From positions 1,488,001 through 1,552,000 of the forward strand of contig NZ_CP011254.1 in the NCBI RefSeq assembly GCF_001006005.1: a stretch of DNA of 64,000 bases, in the 5' to 3' direction. The stretch is from Serratia fonticola. Lineage in GTDB: Bacteria; Pseudomonadota; Gammaproteobacteria; Enterobacterales; Enterobacteriaceae. A program made the position numbers and the translations under genes. A model generated the notes under the pieces. That model had not been told where the DNA came from. It was given only the letters and a program-made list of their open reading frames with translations, and searched no databases. The first letter of the stretch is position 1; each line of letters starts with the position of its first letter. Positions 7,762-17,036 of this stretch are shown piece after piece.

Positions 7762-8295
7762 TCACTGATATTCCACCTTCATGGTCGCCCCGGCCGAAAA
7801 CATCCCCCCCTTCAGCGTTACCCCAGACCGTTTGACCGGTACCACCTCAAATTTGGGTTTATTAGGGTAGGTAAAGGTTACCCAGGTGTTGAGCGGTTGT
7901 GGATTATCGTTGCGCAATAGCGCGACCCCCAAACCATCCTTCTCAGTTCGCAGCACATGGCTGTTAAAACCTGCCGCCTGATTACCCTCGATTTGTATTT
8001 TCATCGGCTCATTGGGCTGCGCGTTTTTGCATTCAATCGAGTAGGGTACCAACTGCTTTTTATAGCTGCCGTCTATACGCGTGGTCATGACGTCGTTACC
8101 GAATTTCACTTCGATCAGGTTATTGCCGTTAATCTCACAGGGCGGCGGTGCTGCTATGGTCACAGTTACCTTTACCGTGGTGTTTGCCGCCTGTGCCTGC
8201 TGGCCTAACAGTACCAGCGCCGTGGCCGCCAGGGCATACAACCACTCATGGTGATGATCCCTACACCCGTTCCCCTCCTGGGTTTTTCTTTGCAT
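7762..8295 (-). CDS. Minor fimbrial subunit (MrpE-like)
   Basis: A 177-aa exported pilin-like adaptor. The start at 8295 has the strong RBS GGCGGAG; the open frame continues to 8352, inside the chaperone gene, with no RBS. An unusually long N-terminal region (His-rich, RDHHHEW) precedes the hydrophobic signal core ending GQQAQAANT. The mature part has the paired cysteines (PPPCEINGNN, SIECKNA), EVKFGNDV, and PVKRSGVTLKGG near the end, closely parallel to the following gene. It would join the tip fibrillum of an MR/P-like fimbria. Confidence 0.85.
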   Translation of the reverse strand: MQRKTQEGNGCRDHHHEWLYALAATALVLLGQQAQAANTTVKVTVTIAAPPPCEINGNNLIEVKFGNDVMTTRIDGSYKKQLVPYSIECKNAQPNEPMKIQIEGNQAAGFNSHVLRTEKDGLGVALLRNDNPQPLNTWVTFTYPNKPKFEVVPVKRSGVTLKGGMFSAGATMKVEYQ

Positions 8296-8324
8296 CGTTT
8301 CTCCGCCTGTTATCTCTGCGAACT

Positions 8325-9065
8325 TTACTTGCTGCCCGCAACCGCTTGGCAACTGTTACCGTTACAGTTGAAACTCAGCCGTGGGCGGCCGCCATAGTCG
8401 TTGATATAGGTCAGCACCGGTGCGTTACCCAGAGCAGAAGCGGCCACTTTTAGTGGCGCGCTGCCTTTGGGGCCCACCATCAGCGGCTCGAAGCCCGGCG
8501 CGCTAGCACCGCCTTTTTTGCTGCTGGCCTCAACCAGGGTCACATAATATGGCGTCGGGTTATTCACCTGATAACTGTCACCCTGTTTGGTTAGCGTCAG
8601 CTTTTCCTGCCACGGCGCGCTGGCCTCCAGGTTTGTTGCCGCAATCGCCTTTGGCCGATAGAACAACTTGATGCGGGTTTGCAGTGCCAGTTGCAGCGTG
8701 TTGGGTTTGTCACTCTTCGGTGGGATTTCACGCAAGTTGAAGTAAAACAGCGTCTCGCGATCCTGTGGAAGCATATTAGTGGCTGGTAGACCCTGAACTT
8801 TCACCTGACTCTTGGCGCCCGGCTCCAGGCGCTGCACTGGAGGTAATACCGTCAGCGGGCTGGTGATTTTTTTGCCGTTGGCGTCTTCTATCCAGCCCTG
8901 CGCCAAATAGGGCAATTGCTTGTTCTCGTTGCTGATACTCATGCTGACCGACTTGTCGCCGCCGCTAAAAATCACCCGAGTACGGTCCAACGCGATGGCG
9001 GCAGTCGCCTGCTGAGCGCACAGCAGGCCGCTGACGATTAATATCAGTACATGGTTAGTTTTCAT
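8325..9065 (-). CDS. Periplasmic fimbrial chaperone (PapD/MrpD-like)
   Basis: A 246-aa periplasmic chaperone with signal peptide ending QQATAAIAL. It has the two immunoglobulin-like domains of the PapD family: the first with the subunit-binding strand and RETLFYFNLREIPPK signature, the second beginning LQLALQTRIKLFYRPKAI (the conserved IKLFYRP motif). It caps pilin subunits by donor-strand complementation and hands them to the usher. The C-terminal disulfide pair (FNCNGNSCQ) is that of PapD-type (FGS) chaperones. It lies between usher and adaptor genes, as in mrp and pap operons. Confidence 0.95.
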   Translation of the reverse strand: MKTNHVLILIVSGLLCAQQATAAIALDRTRVIFSGGDKSVSMSISNENKQLPYLAQGWIEDANGKKITSPLTVLPPVQRLEPGAKSQVKVQGLPATNMLPQDRETLFYFNLREIPPKSDKPNTLQLALQTRIKLFYRPKAIAATNLEASAPWQEKLTLTKQGDSYQVNNPTPYYVTLVEASSKKGGASAPGFEPLMVGPKGSAPLKVAASALGNAPVLTYINDYGGRPRLSFNCNGNSCQAVAGSK

Positions 9066-9089
9066 TTCTCTTTACTCTTCAAATGATGT

Positions 9090-11606
9090 TTAAGTCTTGC
9101 CGCTGGCCAACGGGCCACATGGCAGTAACAAATTGGTCGTTTGGCTCGGTGGCAATACCAGCGGCAGGGTAAAGCCGCACTGATCCACACCGCCCCAGTT
9201 CACACTCATCACTTCACCGACGTTGATCCCACTGAGGTACACTTCACCGTTGTCATTGACGATACCTACCTCCTGCCGCTTACCGTTATGCACCGTGGCA
9301 CCAAACGGCGGCGCCGAACCGTTACTCAACCGCACCACCGCCATTGCCTTTTCACCAGCGATCACCTCAAAACGTCGGTAGCCAATGGCGCCCTCGGTCA
9401 GCGTAGCCTGTACCACGGACTGGTTAACTTCGGCGTTTTCCGGCAGCGCATTAAGATCTATGCTGAACTGGTTGCGGTAGTAACTGCCGACATCCACCAC
9501 CACCGCCTTACCGAAGGCGTTGCTTACGGTCGGCGCGTCGTAACCGCTGATCGGGATACCCGCAACACCATCAGTATCCAGTAACATGCGAGTGCCGCCG
9601 ATCACGTTGTTACGGTGCAATGCTGCACCTTTCGGGGTGGCAGTCGCTCCGCCCTGCATTGACAGCCCCACCGAACTGTATTGCCCGGCCTGGTAGTTAA
9701 CATTGGCGCTCAACTGACTGAGATCACCCCGGTGGCTGTAATAACCGCTGGCGATCGCGCCGTTGCGTGCACTGCCTGCGCTCAGTTGATAGGTGTCGCG
9801 CTCATTGAGCCGGTCGTAATACCCCACCTGATGAGTGTTATCGTTACGGTTGTAGCTGCTGCTATAGCTCAGTGAGCCATTTTTGCCCCACGGTAGCGAC
9901 AATGACATGTACATACCATCGTCATTATTGCCGTTGAACTTATTGCGATAAGCCGTTAGCGACAGGCTGATATTCCGGAAACGGCCTAGATCGAAATAGC
10001 GCGACAGCGTCAGGTTATAGCGATCGTTCGCTGGCCTGTCCCAGTAAGTCTGGTGGTTATAGTTCAGGTAAGCGCTCATCCCCAGATCGCGGAGCTGCTG
10101 ATTAAAGGTAATGGTATACATTTCCTTACTGTTACTGTTGCGCGTACCGTAAGTGCGCGCATCCAGGTATTCGCTCATCGACATATAGTTGCGCTCCGAG
10201 AAGCGGTAGCCAGCAAAGGTTACCTGGCTGTCGTAGTCGTCAAAACGTTTGGAATAGCTCAGACGGTATGAACCGCCGCTCAACGTGCCCTGCTGCTGCA
10301 GACGTGCACGCGACTGAGTGGCGTCAAACGACAGCGCACCGAACATCATCAAGTCACGGCCTACACCTAGCGCCAGCGCGTTGTATTCGCCCCCAGCCAC
10401 ACCGCCACCGTACAGAGACCAGCCGTTACTCACCCCCCAGGAAAACTCGCCAGAGCCAAATATCGGCCCGTTACTGTGGCGCTGCCAGTCCGTAGGCCGG
10501 CCAGCCATCACCTTGTAACGTACCGATCCGGGCCGCGTCAGGTACGGGATGCTGGCTGTGTCCATCCTGAACTCCTGCACGCTGCCATCCTGCTCTTCCA
10601 CTCGCACGTCCAGTAGGCCGCTAACTGCGTCGTTAATGTCCTGAATGCGGAACGGTCCCGATGCCACTTGAGTTTCATACAGCACCCGCCCTTGCTGACT
10701 GATAATCACCTTGGCGTTGCTGCGCGCTATCCCAACCACTTCCGGTGCATAACCACGCAGATTGGGCGGCAACATATTGTCGTCGCTCACCAGGCTGGCC
10801 CCAGCAAAACGGAAACTGTCGAAGATATCAGAGTTTAAAAAGTCTTCGCCCATCGTCAGTTTGGCGCCCAGCTTTGGTAGTGCGCGGTAAACGTAGTAAC
10901 GGCTCCATTCCCAATTGGTTTGGGTCGGTTCGCCTGATCCGCTCTGGTGATCCAGGTGAGATTGCCAGTCGGCACGCAACCGCCAGGCACCTATATTGCC
11001 GCCCAGGGTACCGTTGCCACTGAGGTTATAGCTCTGCGTACTCTGTTTTTGCTGGCGCTGGCCTTGCCCGTTGAGGTTATAGTCAAGTAGCAGACCTGGA
11101 ATACCTTCATCCCAACGCGACGGCGGATCCCAGTTTTCGGCGGTATATTCCAGATAGGCTTGAGGAATATTGAGGTACAGAGCAGCAGCACCTAAATCAC
11201 CGCGTACTTCCATCCCTTCCAGACTGCTGATGACCAGACACTGGTTTTGGTGCCACCAGGTCAATTTTAGTAATGCGGATTCTTTTAACCCCAACTGTTC
11301 AACCAACTGCGGAGTAATACAGGCTTCACTGCTTTTGTCGTCATTATCCGGCGGATAAAATGTCACTAGCTGATCGGTTAATGTCTGTTTATTAATATGC
11401 ACGGTAAAAAGATAATCACCGGGCATGATAAAATTGCCGCGAGAAAACTGTCCCAAGTCAATATTGATGCGATCGGACACATCCAGTACGTCGGTATTGA
11501 ATTCAATATCAGCAGCGAAGCTGCCAGCGGCATTCCCCGCTAGAATAAATGAAATCAACAGCCCCAGGGTTCGCGGTTGTAATTTCCCTATACAGCCAGT
11601 CGACAT
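9090..11606 (-). CDS. Fimbrial outer-membrane usher (PapC/MrpC-like)
   Basis: An 838-aa outer-membrane pore that takes chaperone-subunit complexes and assembles the pilus. The ATG at 11606 has AAGGG eight bases before it. After a signal sequence ending GSFAADIEFN come the N-terminal chaperone-binding domain (FSRGNFIMPGDY), a long beta-barrel with the middle plug (SVRYKVMAGR region onwards), and C-terminal domains with GAIGYRRFEV and NNGE-type segments ending in a disulfide pair (QCGFTLPL...LLPCGPL). Length is typical for ushers (800-870 aa). No frameshift or stop is seen, so the operon looks functional. Confidence 0.95.
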   Translation of the reverse strand: MSTGCIGKLQPRTLGLLISFILAGNAAGSFAADIEFNTDVLDVSDRINIDLGQFSRGNFIMPGDYLFTVHINKQTLTDQLVTFYPPDNDDKSSEACITPQLVEQLGLKESALLKLTWWHQNQCLVISSLEGMEVRGDLGAAALYLNIPQAYLEYTAENWDPPSRWDEGIPGLLLDYNLNGQGQRQQKQSTQSYNLSGNGTLGGNIGAWRLRADWQSHLDHQSGSGEPTQTNWEWSRYYVYRALPKLGAKLTMGEDFLNSDIFDSFRFAGASLVSDDNMLPPNLRGYAPEVVGIARSNAKVIISQQGRVLYETQVASGPFRIQDINDAVSGLLDVRVEEQDGSVQEFRMDTASIPYLTRPGSVRYKVMAGRPTDWQRHSNGPIFGSGEFSWGVSNGWSLYGGGVAGGEYNALALGVGRDLMMFGALSFDATQSRARLQQQGTLSGGSYRLSYSKRFDDYDSQVTFAGYRFSERNYMSMSEYLDARTYGTRNSNSKEMYTITFNQQLRDLGMSAYLNYNHQTYWDRPANDRYNLTLSRYFDLGRFRNISLSLTAYRNKFNGNNDDGMYMSLSLPWGKNGSLSYSSSYNRNDNTHQVGYYDRLNERDTYQLSAGSARNGAIASGYYSHRGDLSQLSANVNYQAGQYSSVGLSMQGGATATPKGAALHRNNVIGGTRMLLDTDGVAGIPISGYDAPTVSNAFGKAVVVDVGSYYRNQFSIDLNALPENAEVNQSVVQATLTEGAIGYRRFEVIAGEKAMAVVRLSNGSAPPFGATVHNGKRQEVGIVNDNGEVYLSGINVGEVMSVNWGGVDQCGFTLPLVLPPSQTTNLLLPCGPLASGKT

Positions 11607-11660
11607 CAATAGACCCTTATCAATAATTATTTAATGCGTAGATACAGAGTTCAAACAGGT

Positions 11661-12206
11661 TTAATAATAATCCATATTAAACCGAACGGTGGAATGATAA
11701 CTACCGCCCTTCATCACTTGGTTATTACCGATCAATCGCAGGCCGTAATTAAACTCCATGGCACCCGGGTAAATATCACTCTTTGGCATTGGAACACCTG
11801 GCACAGCGACATTACCCCGACTATCGGAAATTTGTAGAGCAATGCCTTTGGCGTTACCATCAATGCCGAAATGACCGGCATCTGATTTACCCTCGAAGGT
11901 CACCACAAAGTATCGTCGGTCAGCCAACGCTGGATTGAATCTCTCCAAAGCACAATTAACCAACTTAATACTGAAAGCATGCAATTCACTCCGGCCATCA
12001 AGAATAATCTGACTGATAGGTAGTGCTGCCATGGTAATCGTTTGGTCAACGCTATCGGTATCAATGGCACAAGCGGAGGCGATAACTCTACCATTTAAGG
12101 TAACCTCGCCACGCCACTGATTGGCGGACAATACCCAATGGGAACATAACAGCAGATTAATTAATACCGTGCCACGTAGTAGCCTTTTGCCACGCTGTGA
12201 ATACAT
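11661..12206 (-). CDS. Fimbrial anchor/terminator subunit (MrpB/PapH-like)
   Basis: A 181-aa exported pilin-like subunit with RBS GGGGAAAG before the ATG. The mature part has the pilin cysteines (ASACAIDTDS and LVNCALE), and the terminal strand TVRFNMDYY. Sequence drift from the major pilin plus its place between the major pilin and the usher match PapH/MrpB, which ends pilus growth and anchors the fibre at the usher. Assignment rests on order and family features. Confidence 0.85.
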   Translation of the reverse strand: MYSQRGKRLLRGTVLINLLLCSHWVLSANQWRGEVTLNGRVIASACAIDTDSVDQTITMAALPISQIILDGRSELHAFSIKLVNCALERFNPALADRRYFVVTFEGKSDAGHFGIDGNAKGIALQISDSRGNVAVPGVPMPKSDIYPGAMEFNYGLRLIGNNQVMKGGSYHSTVRFNMDYY

Positions 12207-12245
12207 GCTTTCCCCGTATAACGATCGTCAGACAAGTTAATAGGC

Positions 12246-12269
12246 AGCATGCAGGTTTCCCCGCATGCT
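12246..12269 (-). terminator. Hairpin after the major pilin gene
   Basis: AGCATGC (12246-12252) and GCATGCT (12263-12269) form a 7-bp stem without a T-run, right after the major pilin stop. Such hairpins commonly cause partial attenuation or processing so that the major pilin is made in excess over the rest of the operon. Confidence 0.5.
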
Positions 12270-12298
12270 ATTAACTGTGCGAATAAATCGCTGTGGGC

Positions 12299-12823
12299 TT
12301 ATTGATATGCTAGGGTAAAGTCAGCAGTAGTGTTGAATTCACCCGGGGTGATTGCTGCGGAAGCCCCATCGCCCTGCAGGTGAGCGCTGAAGCGCAAGGT
12401 GACCAACCCGTCTTCAACTTTCTGTTTTTTACTGGCGGTGGTCAGTGGCAAAAGTTTACCATCAGTATCATTGATAGCGATGCTGGCACCACGTGCTGAA
12501 CCTTTCATTGCCAACAAACCCGGAAGTGCTTCAGACTCGGCACCCTTGAAGGTAGTCGTCACATCTTGAGCAGTCTCAATCTCACAGCCGACCAGCTTGA
12601 TCATAAAATCCTGTGGAGTAGACTTTCCGCCTTTTTTCAGCTGTACGGTAGCAATATCGCCCAACTCTACGGTTTGATCTTTGCTACCTGGATCAATAGA
12701 GCATGGCGCATCAATCACTGAACCGTTAAAGGTCACGGTGCCTGCCCCCTGATTAGCAGCGTGAGCCATAGAGAGGGTACTCAAAGTCATTACCGCAGCC
12801 ATCATGATCTTATTCAATTTCAT
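12299..12823 (-). CDS. Major fimbrial subunit (MrpA/PapA-like pilin)
   Basis: A 174-aa type P/MR-P pilin with a 22-residue signal peptide ending MAHAANQG. Mature features are GTVTFNGSVIDAPCSIDP (first Cys at about residue 41), the second Cys in LVGCEIETAQ, and the penultimate-tyrosine end FTLAYQ. It is the first gene of the operon, with AAGGATAT as RBS, and it is separated from the rest by a hairpin, which fits the most abundant subunit. No invertible promoter or site-specific recombinase gene lies upstream, unlike mrp of Proteus where MrpI flips the promoter. Confidence 0.92.
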   Translation of the reverse strand: MKLNKIMMAAVMTLSTLSMAHAANQGAGTVTFNGSVIDAPCSIDPGSKDQTVELGDIATVQLKKGGKSTPQDFMIKLVGCEIETAQDVTTTFKGAESEALPGLLAMKGSARGASIAINDTDGKLLPLTTASKKQKVEDGLVTLRFSAHLQGDGASAAITPGEFNTTADFTLAYQ

Positions 12824-13278
12824 TTTACTATATCCTTAATAAAACAGTTTTATCCTATATGTTTATCACCATAGCCATTCATTAACTGGCGCAGAGTCGG
12901 AGTCTTGAGAAGACCGGTATTCTCTACTACGCTTGTCGATTATGAATAAGTATCGGCGACTGGAAATATGTTACCCCCGCCAAACCTAAAAAGATAATTA
13001 AGCTAATTTACAACGATAAAAAAGAATTTATAACCAAATCTTACTAAATTATAAGTATATTGCTTTGACAAATAAGAAAAAACCCTCCCCAAGCAGGATC
13101 CCACGCCCCTTAAGAAACGATAACTTATTATTAAAAAAAATAATTCCAGCAAACTGTTGACTCAAGCCATATATCTCAACTAAATTCCCCAAAACATAAA
13201 ATCAGAGACTATTCTTATTCTTTGAAACGACGTTAAGCTTTGATGTAACTTTGACACTAAGGATTACTTACCAACACT
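12824..13278. promoter_or_regulatory. AT-rich divergent control region of the fimbrial operon
   Basis: This 455-bp gap between the major pilin and the ToxR-like gene is much richer in A+T than its surroundings, as expected for an H-NS-silenced fimbrial promoter. A candidate promoter for the rightward gene is TTGACT (about 13157) with TAAATT 18 bases later. I see no long inverted repeats that would mark an invertible switch. Confidence 0.5.
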
Positions 13279-14085
13279 ATGAAATACATAATAAATTTAA
13301 ACCTTACTTTTGATCCTGGTACTAGGGTCCTAGCCTTGAAAAATGACACCCTGCTGTCCATTGAGTTAACCAAACCAGCAAGTCGTCTGTTATGTGAGCT
13401 CATTGAGAACAACAAGAATACCCTTTCTAAAGATGTCATCATTCAAAACGTGTGGGTAAATTATGGCTTCGCCGCCTCAAAGGCTAATTTAAGCAACCAC
13501 ATTAGTGAGTTAAGAAAAGCATTTGTCAATCTGGGGCTCGATAGTGATGTCATCATCACCGTGCCCAAAGTTGGCTTTAGAATGGAGGCGGAAATTCATC
13601 CTGTCGTAAAAGCGGAAAAAATATTAAAAGAAGTGACGATAGAGGAAAGGAGCACGGTCATCGTAGATGAACCCACCACGCTGATAAATGAACGAACTTT
13701 ATCTCAGCCAGAAAGTCGAACAGAGAAGATCAGAAAAACAGTTAAGTTAAACATTATCATTATTGTAATTACATTACTTCTAGCCTCTGCGGCAGGAGTG
13801 GCTTTCATACTCTTACCTAAAAGTGATGCTGTTCCTTTGGTGACCGCAATAGGCGAGTGTAATATCTATAGTTTAAATACCGCCAAGCCTCCTGCCGACT
13901 TTATTAAATCGGTTACCAATAGGATGGAAAGTGAAAAAATCGATTGTACACAAGAGAGTATCGATATCTATTACGCAGAGACTCGAAATAACAATGCGAT
14001 GATGAAGATAAGTTTTATGTCTGTTTGTAAAAACCGTGACAGCACTCATTATAGAAATTGTACAAACTATAAATATGTTAAGTAG
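13279..14085 (+). CDS. Membrane-anchored winged-helix regulator (ToxR/CadC-like)
   Basis: A 268-aa transmembrane transcription factor. Residues about 1-105 form an OmpR/ToxR-type winged helix with the family signature ELTKPASRLLCELIENN...ASKANLSNHISELRKAF...TVPKVGFRME. A linker follows, then one transmembrane helix (about residues 160-180, KLNIIIIVITLLLASAAGVAF), and a short periplasmic domain with four cysteines. It is transcribed away from the fimbrial operon and followed six bases later by a FidL-like gene. Similar ToxR-like/FidL-like pairs occur next to enterobacterial fimbriae, so control of the fimbriae is the most likely role. Confidence 0.85.
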   Translation: MKYIINLNLTFDPGTRVLALKNDTLLSIELTKPASRLLCELIENNKNTLSKDVIIQNVWVNYGFAASKANLSNHISELRKAFVNLGLDSDVIITVPKVGFRMEAEIHPVVKAEKILKEVTIEERSTVIVDEPTTLINERTLSQPESRTEKIRKTVKLNIIIIVITLLLASAAGVAFILLPKSDAVPLVTAIGECNIYSLNTAKPPADFIKSVTNRMESEKIDCTQESIDIYYAETRNNNAMMKISFMSVCKNRDSTHYRNCTNYKYVK

Positions 14086-14091
14086 GCTAAA

Positions 14092-14583
14092 ATGAAAAAA
14101 ATAATCTTTGCGTTACTAGCCATTATTTTGATTTGCAGTTATCTGTTCTATCGCCATCACTTTACCGTTCCTAGCAAGCAGCCTTTCCGCTGTGATGCTC
14201 AACTTATCTCACATATCGAACGGCACAACAAAAATATTGATATCAACTTGTTTTCCAGCATCATTTTTACTATACGTGGCGAAGGTTTATTAGAGATGAC
14301 GGGGACGTATACACAAGATAACCAGCAATATCTGGTTAATAGGAAAGTGTTTTTTACTCACAAACACTCAGAATTAAATGGCATGCAAAAAACAACAATC
14401 TCGCGTGAAGTTGTCACCCCAAGCGACAATGTTCCAGAAGAATCATGGCAGAAATATATTCTACCTGATCTCCCTGGAGTCGAATTCTATACAGAATTGA
14501 AAGAAATGAATAAAAATGCAGTATTTTTCCAGGGACTGTCTAATCCATTCTTTGTTTGCGTACTCTCAGAATATCACGATTAA
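14092..14583 (+). CDS. FidL-like membrane-anchored protein
   Basis: A 163-aa protein with an N-terminal hydrophobic anchor (residues 3-20, followed by YRHHF) and a periplasmic domain with two widely spaced cysteines (PFRCDAQ near the start and FFVCVLS at the end). The pattern of an N-terminal anchor, FRCDA, a middle FTIRGEG...LEMTGTY strand and the C-terminal FFVCV fits the FidL-like family, found with ToxR-like regulators. It probably works with the regulator six bases upstream, as ToxS or TcpH do with ToxR and TcpP. The biochemical role is unknown. Confidence 0.7.
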   Translation: MKKIIFALLAIILICSYLFYRHHFTVPSKQPFRCDAQLISHIERHNKNIDINLFSSIIFTIRGEGLLEMTGTYTQDNQQYLVNRKVFFTHKHSELNGMQKTTISREVVTPSDNVPEESWQKYILPDLPGVEFYTELKEMNKNAVFFQGLSNPFFVCVLSEYHD

Positions 14584-14608
14584 CACAATTTACATCCCCG
14601 GCATGTCA

Positions 14609-14640
14609 AATCGCTTACTCTCGGTAAGCGATTAACTTTA
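14609..14640 (+). terminator. Hairpin after the ToxR-like/FidL-like pair
   Basis: A perfect 10-bp stem, AATCGCTTAC (14609-14618) with GTAAGCGATT (14624-14633), loop of five, then a weak T stretch (AACTTTA). A plausible end for the two-gene transcript. Confidence 0.65.
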
Positions 14641-14970
14641 TTAACTTACAAAAATACGGGTATGTATACATCAATCACAAAAGTTATAAAAATGCACGCT
14701 TAACTTTAAAAAATTAATTTAATAAACTTAAAAATTCCCCATGCAAAATAATCAACTTAATTTTCGAATTAAACTCTATTAAATTGCAAACTGTTCCACA
14801 GTTCAGGTAACCTCTTGGCAAAATTAAAACCCTACACTGAACAACAGAAGTTTTTATTTCCATGGTTCTCAAAATCATGACTAACCTGATTTAAAAACAC
14901 AGGCAAAGTAATAAAAATCTCGCCGGAGTCAAATATGTATTTTGCCCTAAAGCTAGCAAGGATATAGGTT
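14641..14970 (+). promoter_or_regulatory. AT-rich leader region of the LuxR-type gene
   Basis: About 330 bp of A+T-rich DNA with no ORF of note and no clear repeat. It probably holds the promoter of the LuxR-type gene, but I cannot point to convincing -35/-10 boxes among many AT-rich candidates. Confidence 0.3.
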
Positions 14971-15543
14971 ATGAAAGAAACGTTAGAAATATCAATAGTT
15001 GATGACAATCAGTACTTTACATCCGGCCTGCGCCATTTACTTGCTGATTTTTACCTCACAAAAAATACCCGCGTAAAGTTCATTGATGAAAAGGCTTCCA
15101 AGCCCTCGATAGATATCTTATTTCATGCTAACCGTCATGGTATCCCGGGTGTCTACTACCGATATCTACACAGCACGGCTAAACCTCTTGTTTTTGCCAT
15201 CTGTGATAAAAACGAAAAGTGTCATGTAAGAAAAGACGGTATCTTATACCGACATCAGTCTATGAACTTAGTCTTGAATATGGTTGAACAAGCACGGTCT
15301 ATCGATCATCAATCTTCATGCTCTGCATCTCAATCGATTACCCATCGTGAATACGAGGTATTAGGTTACCTCCAACAGGGTAGGAGTCTGACTGAGGTAG
15401 CATATTATATGAATCTGAGTGTGAAAACGGTCAGTGCGCATAAACGTTCAGCCATGAAAAGACTCAACTTCAGACGTAATAGCGAGTTGCTCTATTGGAT
15501 GATACAAGGGGGACTCATCGGCCATAGAAAGGTAATGAGATAA
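14971..15543 (+). CDS. LuxR/FixJ-type HTH regulator
   Basis: A 190-aa DNA-binding regulator. The C-terminal 60 residues are a LuxR-type HTH: ITHREYEVLGYLQQGRSLTEVAYYMNLSVKTVSAHKRSAMKRL. The N-terminal part starts like a receiver (ISIVDDNQYFTSGLRHLL) but the usual phospho-Asp and Lys positions are not recognisable, so it may act without phosphorylation, as in several fimbrial LuxR regulators (FimZ, MrkI and EcpR are comparable in layout). It has RBS AAGGATAT. Its place beside the fimbrial operon and the ToxR-like gene suggests the same control network. Confidence 0.82.
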   Translation: MKETLEISIVDDNQYFTSGLRHLLADFYLTKNTRVKFIDEKASKPSIDILFHANRHGIPGVYYRYLHSTAKPLVFAICDKNEKCHVRKDGILYRHQSMNLVLNMVEQARSIDHQSSCSASQSITHREYEVLGYLQQGRSLTEVAYYMNLSVKTVSAHKRSAMKRLNFRRNSELLYWMIQGGLIGHRKVMR

Positions 15544-15647
15544 GAGCTCACCACAGTCTCCTGACCCACCCAGCTCACAGAAGATGAAAGTTATGTTCTT
15601 AATGCATGTTTTTCACTAATGGACATCAAACCTCGCAATATGAAAAC

Positions 15648-16988
15648 TCACTTCGCCAGCCGCTGGTTTTTTACTATCTGACCGTCTTTCATAATGACAG
15701 TCAGGTTTTTGCCAGGATCGGCTAGCAGGCCGATATCAGCTAGCGGATCGCCGTTGACCAGTAATAAATCGGCTAAAGCGCCGACTTCGACAACACCCAG
15801 TTTTCCTGGATAGGGGTTGCGTCGATCTGATAGTGCCAACAATTGTGCATTATCAGCCGTCGCCATTTTGAGCACTTCGGCTGGGGTGTACCACCGCATC
15901 ATGGTAGAAAGCTGAGAGCCTTGCCTGGTTGCCAAATTCGCATCAAATAACACGTCCGTGCCAAATGCGACTTTCACACCGTATTTTTTTGCCAAGCGAT
16001 AGGCATTATCCGTTCCGGCAAACACTTGTGCTGCCCTGGCTTGTCCGGCAGCATCGGGCAGTTGATTGGCATTTTCGTCAGCCAAAAAAGGCTGCAAACT
16101 CCACCATGTCCCCGTATCTGCCATCAGCTTTGCCGTTGCATCATCGGCTAGTTGACCATGCTCAATCACTTTTGCACCGGCCTGAATGGCATTACGAATG
16201 GCTTCCGGGGTATATGCATGGACTGTCACATAGGTCCCCCAATTTGCAGCGGCCTCGACTGCAGCGTGAATTTCATCGACGCTAAGCTGTACCGTATCTA
16301 TCGGGCCATAGGGAGAAGAGACGCCGCCGCCCCCGGTCAGTTTGATCTGGCTGGCTCCTTGCAATAATTGCTCTCTGGTGCGCTTGCGAACCTCATCGGA
16401 TGAATCCGCTATCGCTGATATGCCTACTCGCTCTGGATAGCTCAATTGGTCAGGGGTAGACGGTATCTCTGAAAGCATACGAAAATCACCATGACCACCC
16501 GTTTGTGAAATCATTGCCCCCGATGGCCAGATGCGTGGCCCTTTGATGACGCCATTATCAATAGCGAGTTTTAAGCCAAACGCAGGTCCACCCAAATCGC
16601 GAACGCTGGTAAATCCACGCATCAGCGTTGACTCAGCTTCAGCACCGGCCAGCAAAGTAATAAAAGTTAACGGAGCCATTGATGCCTGGGCCATGGTAGG
16701 GCGCACCATAAAGGTATGCCAGTGAGCGTCGATAAGGCCAGGCATCAGTGTTTGACCATTGCCAGCGATATGCACTGCATCAGTGGGTGAACTAATCGGT
16801 TGGGAAGAAATTTGAGTAATTTTATTGCCTTCAACGACCACATTCATCTTGGCAGTTAAACTTGTGCCGTCAAAGATCCGCACATCCTCGAAGATGGTCA
16901 TTGTCGATTGAGCAACGGATAATGAGGGTTGGAGCAGGAGGCCGGTCAGACATGTGGCCAAGAATGTTCTTTTGATTGAATCTAACAT
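15648..16988 (-). CDS. Exported amidohydrolase (Xaa-Pro dipeptidase / imidazolonepropionase-like)
   Basis: A 446-aa metal-dependent amidohydrolase with an N-terminal signal peptide (SIKRTFLATCLTGLLLQPSL, cut near SVAQS). I chose the ATG at 16988 because GAGAGGG lies eight bases upstream; the frame can also start at 17036. Metal-site motifs of the superfamily are seen: LIDAHWH (first His pair), the KLTGGGGVSSPYG segment with the metal-bridging Lys region, VTVHAYT, KVIEHGQ, and AFGTDVLFD with the catalytic Asp. Exported members near this type hydrolyse Xaa-Pro/Xaa-Arg dipeptides, organophosphates or mycotoxins. The substrate cannot be told from sequence. It stands alone between the LuxR-type and PRD regulator genes. 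Confidence 0.85.
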   Translation of the reverse strand: MLDSIKRTFLATCLTGLLLQPSLSVAQSTMTIFEDVRIFDGTSLTAKMNVVVEGNKITQISSQPISSPTDAVHIAGNGQTLMPGLIDAHWHTFMVRPTMAQASMAPLTFITLLAGAEAESTLMRGFTSVRDLGGPAFGLKLAIDNGVIKGPRIWPSGAMISQTGGHGDFRMLSEIPSTPDQLSYPERVGISAIADSSDEVRKRTREQLLQGASQIKLTGGGGVSSPYGPIDTVQLSVDEIHAAVEAAANWGTYVTVHAYTPEAIRNAIQAGAKVIEHGQLADDATAKLMADTGTWWSLQPFLADENANQLPDAAGQARAAQVFAGTDNAYRLAKKYGVKVAFGTDVLFDANLATRQGSQLSTMMRWYTPAEVLKMATADNAQLLALSDRRNPYPGKLGVVEVGALADLLLVNGDPLADIGLLADPGKNLTVIMKDGQIVKNQRLAK

Positions 16989-17036
16989 CAGTAATGCCCT
17001 CTCGGATCTCTGTACCAGATAGTGTTTATTATTCAT

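Noticed and set aside
12824..13278. Invertible fimbrial promoter
   Set aside because: No paired long inverted repeats and no recombinase gene nearby.
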